Made by a program: the position numbers and the translations under genes. A DNA stretch of 26,088 bases, taken from positions 1 to 26,088 of the IMG/VR virus record IMGVR_UViG_3300032360_000043; one strand, given 5' to 3'. This DNA is from a virus. This document shows, piece after piece, positions 18,141 to 26,088 of this stretch (position 1 is the stretch's first letter; the number at the start of each line of letters is the position of its first letter). The notes beneath the pieces are model-generated. The model made no database searches. It worked only from the letters and a program-made list of their open reading frames with translations, and had not been told where the DNA came from.

Positions 18141-20789
18141 GTGGCTAGATCTTTTAAGACATCTATATCAATTGACGACGCAGGATCTGCCGCATCTGAG
18201 GCACTTAGAACCCGTGTAACTGGGGATTCTCAATCCCGTCTTTTAATCGATGCTGGTGGCAAACTAACTTGGGGCAGCGGTTCCGCTACTGGAGATGCAA
18301 CATTATACCGTTCCGCAGCCAATGCCCTCAAAACCGACGACACCTTAGAAGCTGCGTTGGGCCTGATTACTGCCACCTCAAGTGGAGCGCCTTCTTCCTC
18401 CCTGTCTGACGGTGCCCTTGCCGTTGACACGACGAACAATGCGTTCTACTTTAGATCAGGCTCAACGTGGCGCCAGGTTAGTGGCGGGGGTAGTTCAAGT
18501 ATTACTACTTCTGATACTGCTCCCTCTAGTCCTTCTGATGGTGATTTGTGGTATGAGACTGATACTGGCCGTACCCTTGTTTATTATGCTGATGGGTCTT
18601 CTAGTCAGTGGGTTGAGATTGGTGTTGCTTCTGCTTCTGGTGTGTCTGGTGCTGCTGGAAAGATTCAGTTTTCTGAAAGTAATTCTTTTGCGTCGGATAC
18701 GCTTTTGCATTGGGACAATACGAATAATCGTCTTGGTGTAGGTACGGCTTCGCCGGGGTATCCGTTGGATGTGTCTGGTACGAGTAGATTCACGGGGGCG
18801 ATCACGGCTTCTGGTGGGGTTGTAGGTAACGTCACAGGCAACGCCTCCGGTACTGCATTGACGGTTACGCAGGCAGCGCAGTCTGCAATCACTTCGGTTG
18901 GCACGCTTTCTTCGGCCACTATCACTGGCGATCTGATAGTTGATACGTCCACGTTGAAGGTGGACTCATCGAACAATCGTGTCGGTATCGGCACCGCCAG
19001 TCCAGACAAGTTGCTTCATGTAAGTCATGGTGATTCGGGCATTACTCCAGCGTCATCACAGCACGCTATTTTTGAATCAGATGGAAATATGGCTGTTGTT
19101 ATTGGCTCGGGAACTACGAGCGAAGGTTTCCTTAGATTTGGCGACTCGGGCAATACGGCGGTTGGTGGTTTCAAGTATGACCATGATGGTGATGAACTGA
19201 GTATTCGGGTTGGCGGTAGTGACTTTGTTTATTTCAAGGATTCCAAGGTCGGTATCGGCACCACCAGCCCTGCTGTTCCGTTGGATGTTACTGGCAGCAT
19301 TCGGACGAGCGGTCAGTTGATTGTCCAAGGCACGAACGCTTCGGCTATTGCAATCACCCAGACCGACACCTTGGGCGGCTACATCACCTTCAACGACACG
19401 AACGGTACAACTCGAATCGGGTACATCGGTTTTCCTTCTACTGATGACATTTATATCAAGAATGAAACCGCTGGCGGTCACGTTTATCTGTCAACGAACA
19501 ATACGACTCGCATGATAATCAACTCGTCGGGCAATGTCGGTATCGGCACCACCAGCCCTGTTTGTGCCCTTTCTGTTACCTCGGGGGCAACTAATTCAAG
19601 CGCTCACTTTGGTAGATACGACGATGAGGGGCTGTTCCTTCACTCTGACGCAGGCAGCGGGAATTACAACTGGCGGGTCACCACGCAGACTGTGGTGGAT
19701 CAGGGGTTTGAGATTGCTCCTTCAACTGCTGTTGGGGGTCAGACTTGGGCTACCCCGGTCTTTGTAATCAAGGTAGACGGCAAGGTCGGTATCGGCACCA
19801 CCAGCCCTGTCAGCGCATTAGAGATCGCCTCCGACGAAGACTTGACGACTTTCATCAGCAACAGTCGTGGCGCGTTGACGATCTCAAACACGGACTACAA
19901 CTCTGGCGACTACCAGTCAATCGACTTCCGATATAACACATCGTCAGGCCCGAATGCTCGTGTTGCGGCGAAGCATACGGGTAGTGGCTCATACCTGTCG
20001 TTTGGAACTTCCAACAACTATGGCAATGGGGTTACGAACGAGGCGATGGTGATCGACTACTTGGGCCGTGTCGGCATCGGGAAAGCCGCGATGTCTTACG
20101 GCAACCTGACTGTCTCAGATGGGAGTTCAGGAGCGAACGCTCATTCATACACGGCAATGATTATTGAAAGTAACACTTATTGCGCGCTTTCGATTCTGAC
20201 TCCTAACGACAGGGTTGGCTACATCATGTTTGCCGATCCGCAGGGTACGGCGACAAGTGCCATCTCGTATGACCACAATAATAACAGTTTCCACATTTCT
20301 ACAAACAGCATCACCCGTATGACTATCAATTCGTCGGGTGCCATGTCCAAGACTTCGGGGACATTCGACATTCCTCACCCGACGAAGGGCGGTGACTGGC
20401 GGCTTCGCCACTCGTTCATTGAGGGACCGAAAGCCGACTTGATCTATCGCGGAACCGTAACTTTGTCGGGCGGTACGGCAACCATAGACCTTGACACCGA
20501 AGCCGATATGACGGATGGGACATGGGAAGTACTCTGTCAAGACCCGTGGTCGATGGTCGCCTCATCGGGCAATGCGGTAGAGTGGTCCCTATCGGGTAAG
20601 ACATTGACAATTACTTCCGATACGGCTGACGCGGTGTGTTCATGGATGGTTATTGGTGAACGGCAGGATGACCACATGGTCATCGACAACGATTGGGCTG
20701 ACGATGAGGGTCACCTAATCACCGAATACGAGGGTGTTGACAATCACACGCCCCCGTATGAGCCGGGAGCCGAAGAGGAGGCTGCGTAA
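18141..20789 (+). CDS. long tail fibre protein 1, 882 aa, with GIGTTSP repeats
   Basis: An 882-aa fibre made of repeated beta-helix-like units. The marker of each unit, VGIGT(A/T)SP, appears about six times between residues 195 and 560, each following an SSGNVGI- or DSKVGI-type turn. An early block has PSSPSDGDLWYETDTGRTLVYY near residue 135-155. The segment VGNVTGNASGTALTVTQAAQSAITSVGTL near 230-258 recurs in the next two genes. The C-terminal domain (about 790-882) has GTVTLSGGTATIDLDTEADMTDGTWEVLCQDPWSMVASSG and VIGERQDDHM, ending acidic (EPGAEEEAA). It has no S74 chaperone. The start is GTG 18141 behind an extended -10 promoter. It overlaps the next fibre gene by one base (TAATG). Confidence 0.82.
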   Translation: MARSFKTSISIDDAGSAASEALRTRVTGDSQSRLLIDAGGKLTWGSGSATGDATLYRSAANALKTDDTLEAALGLITATSSGAPSSSLSDGALAVDTTNNAFYFRSGSTWRQVSGGGSSSITTSDTAPSSPSDGDLWYETDTGRTLVYYADGSSSQWVEIGVASASGVSGAAGKIQFSESNSFASDTLLHWDNTNNRLGVGTASPGYPLDVSGTSRFTGAITASGGVVGNVTGNASGTALTVTQAAQSAITSVGTLSSATITGDLIVDTSTLKVDSSNNRVGIGTASPDKLLHVSHGDSGITPASSQHAIFESDGNMAVVIGSGTTSEGFLRFGDSGNTAVGGFKYDHDGDELSIRVGGSDFVYFKDSKVGIGTTSPAVPLDVTGSIRTSGQLIVQGTNASAIAITQTDTLGGYITFNDTNGTTRIGYIGFPSTDDIYIKNETAGGHVYLSTNNTTRMIINSSGNVGIGTTSPVCALSVTSGATNSSAHFGRYDDEGLFLHSDAGSGNYNWRVTTQTVVDQGFEIAPSTAVGGQTWATPVFVIKVDGKVGIGTTSPVSALEIASDEDLTTFISNSRGALTISNTDYNSGDYQSIDFRYNTSSGPNARVAAKHTGSGSYLSFGTSNNYGNGVTNEAMVIDYLGRVGIGKAAMSYGNLTVSDGSSGANAHSYTAMIIESNTYCALSILTPNDRVGYIMFADPQGTATSAISYDHNNNSFHISTNSITRMTINSSGAMSKTSGTFDIPHPTKGGDWRLRHSFIEGPKADLIYRGTVTLSGGTATIDLDTEADMTDGTWEVLCQDPWSMVASSGNAVEWSLSGKTLTITSDTADAVCSWMVIGERQDDHMVIDNDWADDEGHLITEYEGVDNHTPPYEPGAEEEAA
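18801..18902 (+). repeat. fibre module repeat (GNVTGNASGTALTVTQAAQ-AITSVG), copy 1
   Basis: This roughly 100-base segment encodes ITASGGVVGNVTGNASGTAL and the following TVTQAAQSAITSVG. Related copies lie at about 21001-21060, 21250-21340, 23880-23980 and 24420-24495. The copy at 21265-21340 is close in DNA as well as protein; the copy at 23880-23980 encodes a near-identical protein with mostly T-ending codons. Confidence 0.75.
19248..19809 (+). repeat. exact 25-base repeats encoding VGIGTTSP
   Basis: The same 25-base sequence (starting GTCGGTATCGGCACCACCAG) occurs exactly at 19248-19272, 19536-19560 and 19785-19809, in frame each time. Close variants occur at about 18980, 21558, 21988, 25220, 25465 and 25675. 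The spacing is irregular (288 and 249 bases), so this is a protein-repeat signature and possible recombination site, not an array of the CRISPR type. Confidence 0.8.
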
Positions 20790-23488
20790 TGGCTATTGAC
20801 TTTCCCAATTCCCCATCGAATGGCGACATTCACACGGTCAGCGGTAAGCGTTGGGAGTGGGATGGCGAGAAGTGGACCGCTTATGGTGCGTCCCTGGCTC
20901 CTGATGTTTTAAAGGTTGATGTTGCAAATAATCGGGTTGGTATTAATGATACTACCCCTTCTTATAGTCTTGATGTAACCGGCACTACTCGTGTTACGGG
21001 AGTTATTACGGCTTCTGGTGGAGTGGTTGGCAACGTCACGGGTAACGCTTCGGGGTCATCTGGCTCTACTACGGGTAATGCTGCGACTGCAACTGAAGCA
21101 ACAAATATTACAGCAGTTGCTAACAACTCAACAGACGAGACAGTGTATCCGACTTTCGTTGATGGTGCTACCGGCACGCAGGGTATTGAGACAGACACTG
21201 GGTTTACATATAATCCTAGCACTGGTCTACTGACTGCTGCTGCGTTCTCTGGCCCATTGACTGGCAACGTCACCGGCAACGCCTCAGGTACCGCATTGAC
21301 AGTTACACAGGCAGCCCAGACTGCTATTACTTCAGTGGGTTCTCTGACTGACCTGAAGATCGACACTTCGACAGCCCGTGGCGGCTACACCAATCTGGCT
21401 CTCGGCGCAGGTGGCGACAACCCGCAAATCGAGTTCTACAATGCGAACACCAGTTGGTCGTTCTCCCATTACGACAATGATCGTCTACAGATTTCCTCCA
21501 ACGTCAGCGGATCGTGGGTTGAGGCTCGTGGCATCACGATCAAGGACGCAACCGGCAACGTCGGTATCGGAGACACTTCGCCTTCTTACAGACTGGAAGT
21601 AGCGGGCACCTTCCATGCAGTAGGCGACCATGATGACAACGTACTCCTTGAGAACACGGGGACAGGCTTAGGAATCATTGCTTCTCATACGGGAAGCGGC
21701 ACCCCTGTTCCTTGGGACATTCGTGAGGATTCCAGTACCGATCACAACTCAGCGTCTTATGCTCCGCTCTATGTCAGCAGACTGAACGTGACCGCAGACG
21801 GCGCAGGTTCCAATCTTCAGTTCAGGACCAAGAAGAACGACGGCACGGCACAAGAGGTGGGTGGCCTTGGTGCCACGATAGACACTGGCCTGACAGCCTC
21901 GGCCACGGTAACTGGCAGCCTTCATTTCTATACAACTGACGCTGGTACACAGCGTTCAGAGAAGATGACCATCAAGTCAACAGGCAACGTTGGTATAGGC
22001 ACTACTAGCCCGACTCACAAGTTGCACGCTGCTGGGGCCACATTCCTGCTGGACGGGCTGTTGTACCTCGGGGACAACGCTGGGAGCGTGTCATCCGTCT
22101 ACAACCTTTACTCCAACTCATCGAACCTGTTCCTGAACTGCGCCTCCGGTTCGGCGCACTACATTCGTGTCAACAACGCCACGGCCATGAAAGTCAGTGC
22201 CGCTGGGGCAGCCATAGGTACTGGTGACGGTGGGCCATCAGCACCGTTGCATGTTCTTGGTGCGGCCAACAGTGGCACCTATACGACCAACGGTATAAGT
22301 AATACGGCTGCCTATATCAAGGGCAACGGCGACTGGCCGACAGCGTTGATTCTAGACGGTGAGGGTTCCAACGATAATCAGGTCCGTGTTCGTTATTTGA
22401 ACGCTGGGACTAGCAAGTGGCAGATGAATGTTGGTGCTGACATTATTTGGTCGTCAACCTCATGGACTGAGCGGCTGCGGATTAAAGGTTCGAACGGCAA
22501 CGTCGGTATCGCCAACTCTTCTCCACATGCGGCAGCAAGGTTGCATGTAGCGGGTCAGAACATCTTCCTTCAGGACATGACAGCGATGGGCCGTACCAAC
22601 TCAGGGGCTATGGCGATCTTCGGCCACAATGTCTATGCGTCCCAATCAGCGAACGACACGGTGAACTGTATAAACGCCAACTATTACGGCCAGTTTATGA
22701 AGATGTACCACGCCTATGGAATCACGTTCCATGTTTCGACGGCGGGTCATTCGGCTAATGCGGTGGTGCAGAACTCATGGACGGGTGTGGCAACCACAAA
22801 CACTTGCGATGAAGCCGTTCAGATTCAGCGCGGCACCCAAGGCGGGCAACTCAGGATCAGAGGCTACGGTACCCGTGAGGGCGGTCAGTTACATCTTGAT
22901 GGCGGGAGTTCCCATACGGGAGACTTCTACATTGACCGCTACGACGACGATATTCGCATGTTGTGGGGAGGTGTTACAAGGGTTTCGTTTACGTCCGCTG
23001 GCAACTGTTACAACACGAACGGCACATGGGGTCAAATCTCGGACGAACGTCTCAAGATGGACATTGAACCTGCCCGCGACTACCTCGCTGATTTGCTGAA
23101 CCTAGAGGTTGTCAACTTCGTCAAGGACAAGCAGTTCGTGCCGACGAGGATTCCTGAACTGGACGATGATGGCAACCCGACCTATAAGCCGGTGTCTGTT
23201 CTGGACGATGATGGCAACATGACTTATGACGCCGACGGGTTGCCGATTACCACGAATGGTGACGCTATCTATCACCAGTCACCAACAGAAGGTGCCTTTG
23301 AGATGCTTGACGAACCAAGCATCAAACAACTCGGGTTGGTCGCCCAACAGGTTGAAGCACACATACCCGGTCTAGTCTCAACGGATCAATATGGCGTGAA
23401 GGCCATCAAGTCTTCGATACTGGTGCCGATGCTGCTACAGGCCGTCCAGACCCTTACCGCTCGGGTTACCGAACTGGAGTCTGCATAA
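20789..23488 (+). CDS. long tail fibre protein 2, 899 aa, with S74 self-cleaving chaperone
   Basis: An 899-aa fibre with a C-terminal intramolecular chaperone of the peptidase S74 family. The start (MAIDFPNSPSNGDIHTVSGKRWEWDGEKWTAY) is a fibre attachment motif shared with the next gene. The body has GNVTGNASG modules near residues 75-90 and 158-185 and several NVGIG units. The S74 domain begins ISDERLKMDIEPARDYL, with Ser751 and Lys756 in the conserved SDxRLK motif. Family knowledge predicts cleavage just before that Ser after trimer folding. Within the domain, about 50 residues with two DDDGN repeats precede the conserved IKQLGLVAQQVEAHIPGLV. The C-terminal VPMLLQAVQTLTARVTELES is the trimeric coiled coil. 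GAGGAGG lies 7 bases before the ATG, inside the previous gene. Confidence 0.87.
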   Translation: MAIDFPNSPSNGDIHTVSGKRWEWDGEKWTAYGASLAPDVLKVDVANNRVGINDTTPSYSLDVTGTTRVTGVITASGGVVGNVTGNASGSSGSTTGNAATATEATNITAVANNSTDETVYPTFVDGATGTQGIETDTGFTYNPSTGLLTAAAFSGPLTGNVTGNASGTALTVTQAAQTAITSVGSLTDLKIDTSTARGGYTNLALGAGGDNPQIEFYNANTSWSFSHYDNDRLQISSNVSGSWVEARGITIKDATGNVGIGDTSPSYRLEVAGTFHAVGDHDDNVLLENTGTGLGIIASHTGSGTPVPWDIREDSSTDHNSASYAPLYVSRLNVTADGAGSNLQFRTKKNDGTAQEVGGLGATIDTGLTASATVTGSLHFYTTDAGTQRSEKMTIKSTGNVGIGTTSPTHKLHAAGATFLLDGLLYLGDNAGSVSSVYNLYSNSSNLFLNCASGSAHYIRVNNATAMKVSAAGAAIGTGDGGPSAPLHVLGAANSGTYTTNGISNTAAYIKGNGDWPTALILDGEGSNDNQVRVRYLNAGTSKWQMNVGADIIWSSTSWTERLRIKGSNGNVGIANSSPHAAARLHVAGQNIFLQDMTAMGRTNSGAMAIFGHNVYASQSANDTVNCINANYYGQFMKMYHAYGITFHVSTAGHSANAVVQNSWTGVATTNTCDEAVQIQRGTQGGQLRIRGYGTREGGQLHLDGGSSHTGDFYIDRYDDDIRMLWGGVTRVSFTSAGNCYNTNGTWGQISDERLKMDIEPARDYLADLLNLEVVNFVKDKQFVPTRIPELDDDGNPTYKPVSVLDDDGNMTYDADGLPITTNGDAIYHQSPTEGAFEMLDEPSIKQLGLVAQQVEAHIPGLVSTDQYGVKAIKSSILVPMLLQAVQTLTARVTELESA
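23159..23218 (+). repeat. 18-base direct repeat inside the S74 domain
   Basis: CTGGACGATGATGGCAAC occurs at 23159-23176 and again at 23201-23218, 42 bases (14 codons) apart and in frame. It encodes the duplicated LDDDGN unit in the insertion of the chaperone domain. Confidence 0.8.
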
Positions 23489-26088
23489 TGGCTATCAACT
23501 TCCCCGACTCTCCGTCCACAAATGATACCCATACCGTTGGTGATAAGACATGGACTTGGAATGGTACTTATTGGCACTTAAACCAGAATTCATCTACCTA
23601 CTATGCTCAAGACGGTGTTCCGTCTGACGCTAGTGGTGGTGACTTCTGGTTTGAGTCTGACACTGGTCAATTGTTTGTCCGGTATGATTCGGCTTGGGTT
23701 GAGATAGGTCACGCTACTGACTTTGGCTCGTCTATGTCTGATGCTGATGGTGACACTCTGATTCAGATGGAGCAAGCTTCTGATGAAGATATTATTCGTT
23801 TTGATACTGCCGGCACGGAGCGTATGATAATTGCAGCTAATGGCGCTGTTGACGTTGCCGGCACGTTAACTGCCGGTGCTTTTTCTGGTCCTCTTACTGG
23901 TAATGTGACTGGTAATGCTTCTGGTACTGCTAATACTGTTACGAATGCTGCTCAGACCGCTATCACTTCTGTTGGTACGCTGACCGGATTAACTATTAGT
24001 GGCGACATGTCGGTTGATGGTGGTGATTTGACTGTCGGTAATTCAGGCGATTCGATTCTGACTCGTCAGTCTGGAACCAATGCTGATTTGATTATTCGTA
24101 ATACAGGTACTGGCAATATTGTTATTCGACCTGATGATGCGTCTGGTAATGATGTGGTGTTCTCGGATACAGGGTTGACTATTTCTGGTGACTTGGTTAT
24201 TAATGGGACAACCACTACGGTTAATTCTACAACGTTGACGGTGGACGATAAGAATCTTGAACTTGGTTCTGTTGCTACACCGTCTGATACGACTGCTGAT
24301 GGTGGCGGGATCACGTTGAAGGGGGCGTCGGATAAGACGATCCTGTGGACTAATTCGACAGATACTTGGGATTTCAATCAGGGCATCACCGTTACAGGCA
24401 CCGCCACGGCAACAGCCTTTGCTGGTCCCTTGACGGGCAACGTCACAGGCAACACCTCGGGGTCGTCTGGCTCCACTACGGGCAATGCTGCGACCGCCAC
24501 TGCCTTGGCAACAGCCCGCACCATTAACGGAGTGTCATTTGATGGCACTGGAAATATCACGGTTACGGCTGCTGCTGGCACGCTCTCTGGTAGCACGCTG
24601 GCTTCGGGGGTTACAGCGTCATCGCTTACCTCAGTGGGCACACTGACTTTATTGTCCTTTGCTAATGCTGTGGGCAACAAGATCGACTTCTATCACAGCA
24701 CTGGTGGCTCGGGGGATCGTTACGGTATTCAGGTTCAGTCCAACGAGTTGCGTATCCATTGCGGGGCGACGGCTAAAACCACATTCGGGTCGTCTACAAC
24801 TGGGACGTTCACTGAGCGTATGCGGATCACTAATACAGGCAGCGTCGGTATAGCGGATTCAACGATCCACGACTACACGACATGGGCCGAACCCAAACTA
24901 CAGGTCAGCGGACCCGTTCATATCAAGAACTGGACAGGAACTCCTGCCAGTTCTACTGAAGTTCTTGATTGGCCCCACACGTTGCTGCATATCACTACCA
25001 AGTCGGACTATGCGTGGGCACGGTTGCAGTCGTGGGGCTACTCCAACGATGCACCGTATAACACTTCGTTCGATGCTATGTGGAATCTGGGTATCCTACA
25101 GAACAGTACGCTTTCCCAGACGGTATCCAACTCGGGTACGGATTTGAAGTTTGCTGGACCGGGGGCATTTGCTATTCGCTGCGGCGGCGATGAACGGTTC
25201 AAAATCACCAATACGGGCAACGTCGGTATCGGCACGACGGCTCCTGCATCTAAACTTCACGTTTATAATGGTGATATTAGGATTGAAGGTGGTACGAGTG
25301 GTAATTCAAATAAGATTATCTTTAAAACAACAGATAATGCTGATTTAAATAAGTACATCGGCACTACTGCTTACTGGGTGGAAATTGGTGTACATAATAA
25401 TGAAGGACTAAGAGTAAATAATAGCAGTGGAACCAATATCTTTCAAATATCTGGCGGCGGCAACGTCGGTATCGGCACCACCACCCCTAACAACATTCTG
25501 CATCTCGCTGGCACGACTGCTAACCACCGTCTGATATTTACAAACACCGCTAATACTTCCGGCCAGCGGGGCATGAGTATCGGGTTCGACAATAACCGTA
25601 TGGCTTTCCAACGTACCGATGATTCGGGCAACTGGGAAGCCAACTATATGACCATCAACCAAAACACGGGTTTCGTCGGTATCGGCACCGACACAGCGAA
25701 TAGTGGGCTTACAGTAGCGACCAGTTCTGGTGCTTCTCATTACATGAACGCCGTGTTCCAGAACGTAGTTGCCATCCGTCACTTGAACGGGAAGTCATGG
25801 AATGGCAACGGGATGAACGATGGCGATCTGTATTTCAACTATGGGCAAGCCCTCAGTACCTACATCAACTGGACAGGTTCAGGTTCGACGTTTATTCGTG
25901 AAGAAGCCCTGACGGGTTCCACGATGATTATGACCGGCGGCAAGGTCGGTTATTCGTCGTCACGGGCAGCGATGAAAGACAACGTGCGTGATCTTACTGG
26001 TGCTGTTGATCTCGTCAAGCAGATGCGGCCTGTGCGATTCAACTTCAAGCCGTCGGCTATCGGTGACGGTACTAATGAGATGGTTGCA
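23488..26088 (+). CDS. long tail fibre protein 3, partial (at least 867 aa, 3' end outside window)
   Basis: A third paralogous fibre, open from ATG 23488 to the last base of the window without a stop. Its N-terminus (MAINFPDSPSTNDTHTVGDKTWTWNGTYWHL) matches that of fibre 2 and is followed by a second attachment-like block (SDASGGDFWFESDTGQLFVRYDSAWVEI). GNVTGNASG modules lie near 137-165 and 315-335. A middle block GDLVINGTTTTVNSTTLTVDDKNLELGS near 230-258 is a common phage fibre motif. VGIGT units occur near 580, 660 and 730. The visible end (SSSRAAMKDNVRDLTGAVDLVKQMRPVRFNFKPS, from Ser823) is the beginning of an S74-type chaperone with a diverged SDxRLK motif. The ATG overlaps the previous stop by one base. 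Confidence 0.85.
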   Translation, partial: MAINFPDSPSTNDTHTVGDKTWTWNGTYWHLNQNSSTYYAQDGVPSDASGGDFWFESDTGQLFVRYDSAWVEIGHATDFGSSMSDADGDTLIQMEQASDEDIIRFDTAGTERMIIAANGAVDVAGTLTAGAFSGPLTGNVTGNASGTANTVTNAAQTAITSVGTLTGLTISGDMSVDGGDLTVGNSGDSILTRQSGTNADLIIRNTGTGNIVIRPDDASGNDVVFSDTGLTISGDLVINGTTTTVNSTTLTVDDKNLELGSVATPSDTTADGGGITLKGASDKTILWTNSTDTWDFNQGITVTGTATATAFAGPLTGNVTGNTSGSSGSTTGNAATATALATARTINGVSFDGTGNITVTAAAGTLSGSTLASGVTASSLTSVGTLTLLSFANAVGNKIDFYHSTGGSGDRYGIQVQSNELRIHCGATAKTTFGSSTTGTFTERMRITNTGSVGIADSTIHDYTTWAEPKLQVSGPVHIKNWTGTPASSTEVLDWPHTLLHITTKSDYAWARLQSWGYSNDAPYNTSFDAMWNLGILQNSTLSQTVSNSGTDLKFAGPGAFAIRCGGDERFKITNTGNVGIGTTAPASKLHVYNGDIRIEGGTSGNSNKIIFKTTDNADLNKYIGTTAYWVEIGVHNNEGLRVNNSSGTNIFQISGGGNVGIGTTTPNNILHLAGTTANHRLIFTNTANTSGQRGMSIGFDNNRMAFQRTDDSGNWEANYMTINQNTGFVGIGTDTANSGLTVATSSGASHYMNAVFQNVVAIRHLNGKSWNGNGMNDGDLYFNYGQALSTYINWTGSGSTFIREEALTGSTMIMTGGKVGYSSSRAAMKDNVRDLTGAVDLVKQMRPVRFNFKPSAIGDGTNEMVA

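Noticed and set aside
20145-20540. 131-codon frame opposite fibre 1
   Set aside because: Antisense of a coding region with strong codon structure, with no initiation signal or motif.
18727-25700. CRISPR array or other regular direct-repeat array
   Set aside because: The repeats are in frame, irregularly spaced and encode VGIGTTSP or GNVTGNASG fibre units, so they are protein repeats.
1-26088. Lysogeny genes, attachment site or insertion sequence
   Set aside because: No integrase, recombinase, repressor, transposase or terminal inverted repeats were found; SNase and HNH-like genes alone do not indicate a mobile element.

Overview
The window is part of the genome of a tailed double-stranded DNA phage (Caudoviricetes). 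The diagnostic genes are a portal protein, a prohead protease fused to a scaffold-like tail, an HK97-fold-type major capsid protein, and a run of tail-fibre genes. The phage also carries a class II ribonucleotide reductase, a glycosyltransferase, two DNA methyltransferases and a staphylococcal-nuclease homologue. I see no integrase, repressor, tRNA or host gene. The host is not shown directly. Frequent GTG and TTG starts, several promoters that sit 6-9 bases before the start codon (leaderless mRNAs), and family resemblances of several small proteins are compatible with an actinobacterial host of moderate GC. That is an inference.

Layout. Positions 1-6227 are read leftward as one tightly packed block of about twenty mostly small genes with many 1-23 base overlaps. 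From the upstream (right) end these are: a 59-aa membrane protein, two cytoplasmic small proteins, a cluster of tiny membrane peptides (possible lysis or membrane-interaction genes), an HNH-like fragment, an SNase homologue behind a good promoter, a C5-cytosine methyltransferase (with a second long frame open inside it), several unknowns, an HNH-like zinc protein, a zinc-ribbon peptide, and a DPPY-type methyltransferase. Positions 6228-6389 are a divergent control region with inverted repeats. Positions 6390-26088 are read rightward: a small zinc protein and a glycosyltransferase; the class II RNR; then structural genes (conserved 116-aa protein, basic 44-aa protein, portal, 85-aa protein, protease-scaffold, capsid, terminator); then four short fibre-associated genes, a 520-aa fibre, and three very long tandem paralogous fibre genes, the last of which runs off the window.

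How the parts fit. The leftward block looks like early/accessory DNA modification, nuclease and membrane functions. The RNR supplies deoxynucleotides for replication. The structural block is divided by its own promoters (about 9942, 12389, 14845, 15563 and 18112), so capsid and fibre genes can be expressed as separate units. Terminase, head-tail connectors, tail tube and tape measure are not in the window, so fibres follow the capsid gene unusually closely.

The most unusual signal is at 3083-4120. The whole body of the cytosine methyltransferase gene is also open in the +1 frame for 345 codons, and that second product has its own recurring motifs (WPTPxARD and a C-terminal LNPxFVExLMGLPxGWT segment) that resemble known stand-alone phage and bacterial proteins. 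Other points of note are a perfect 10-bp inverted repeat whose arms overlap the -35 and -10 of the protease/capsid promoter, and mosaic codon use across the fibre paralogues.
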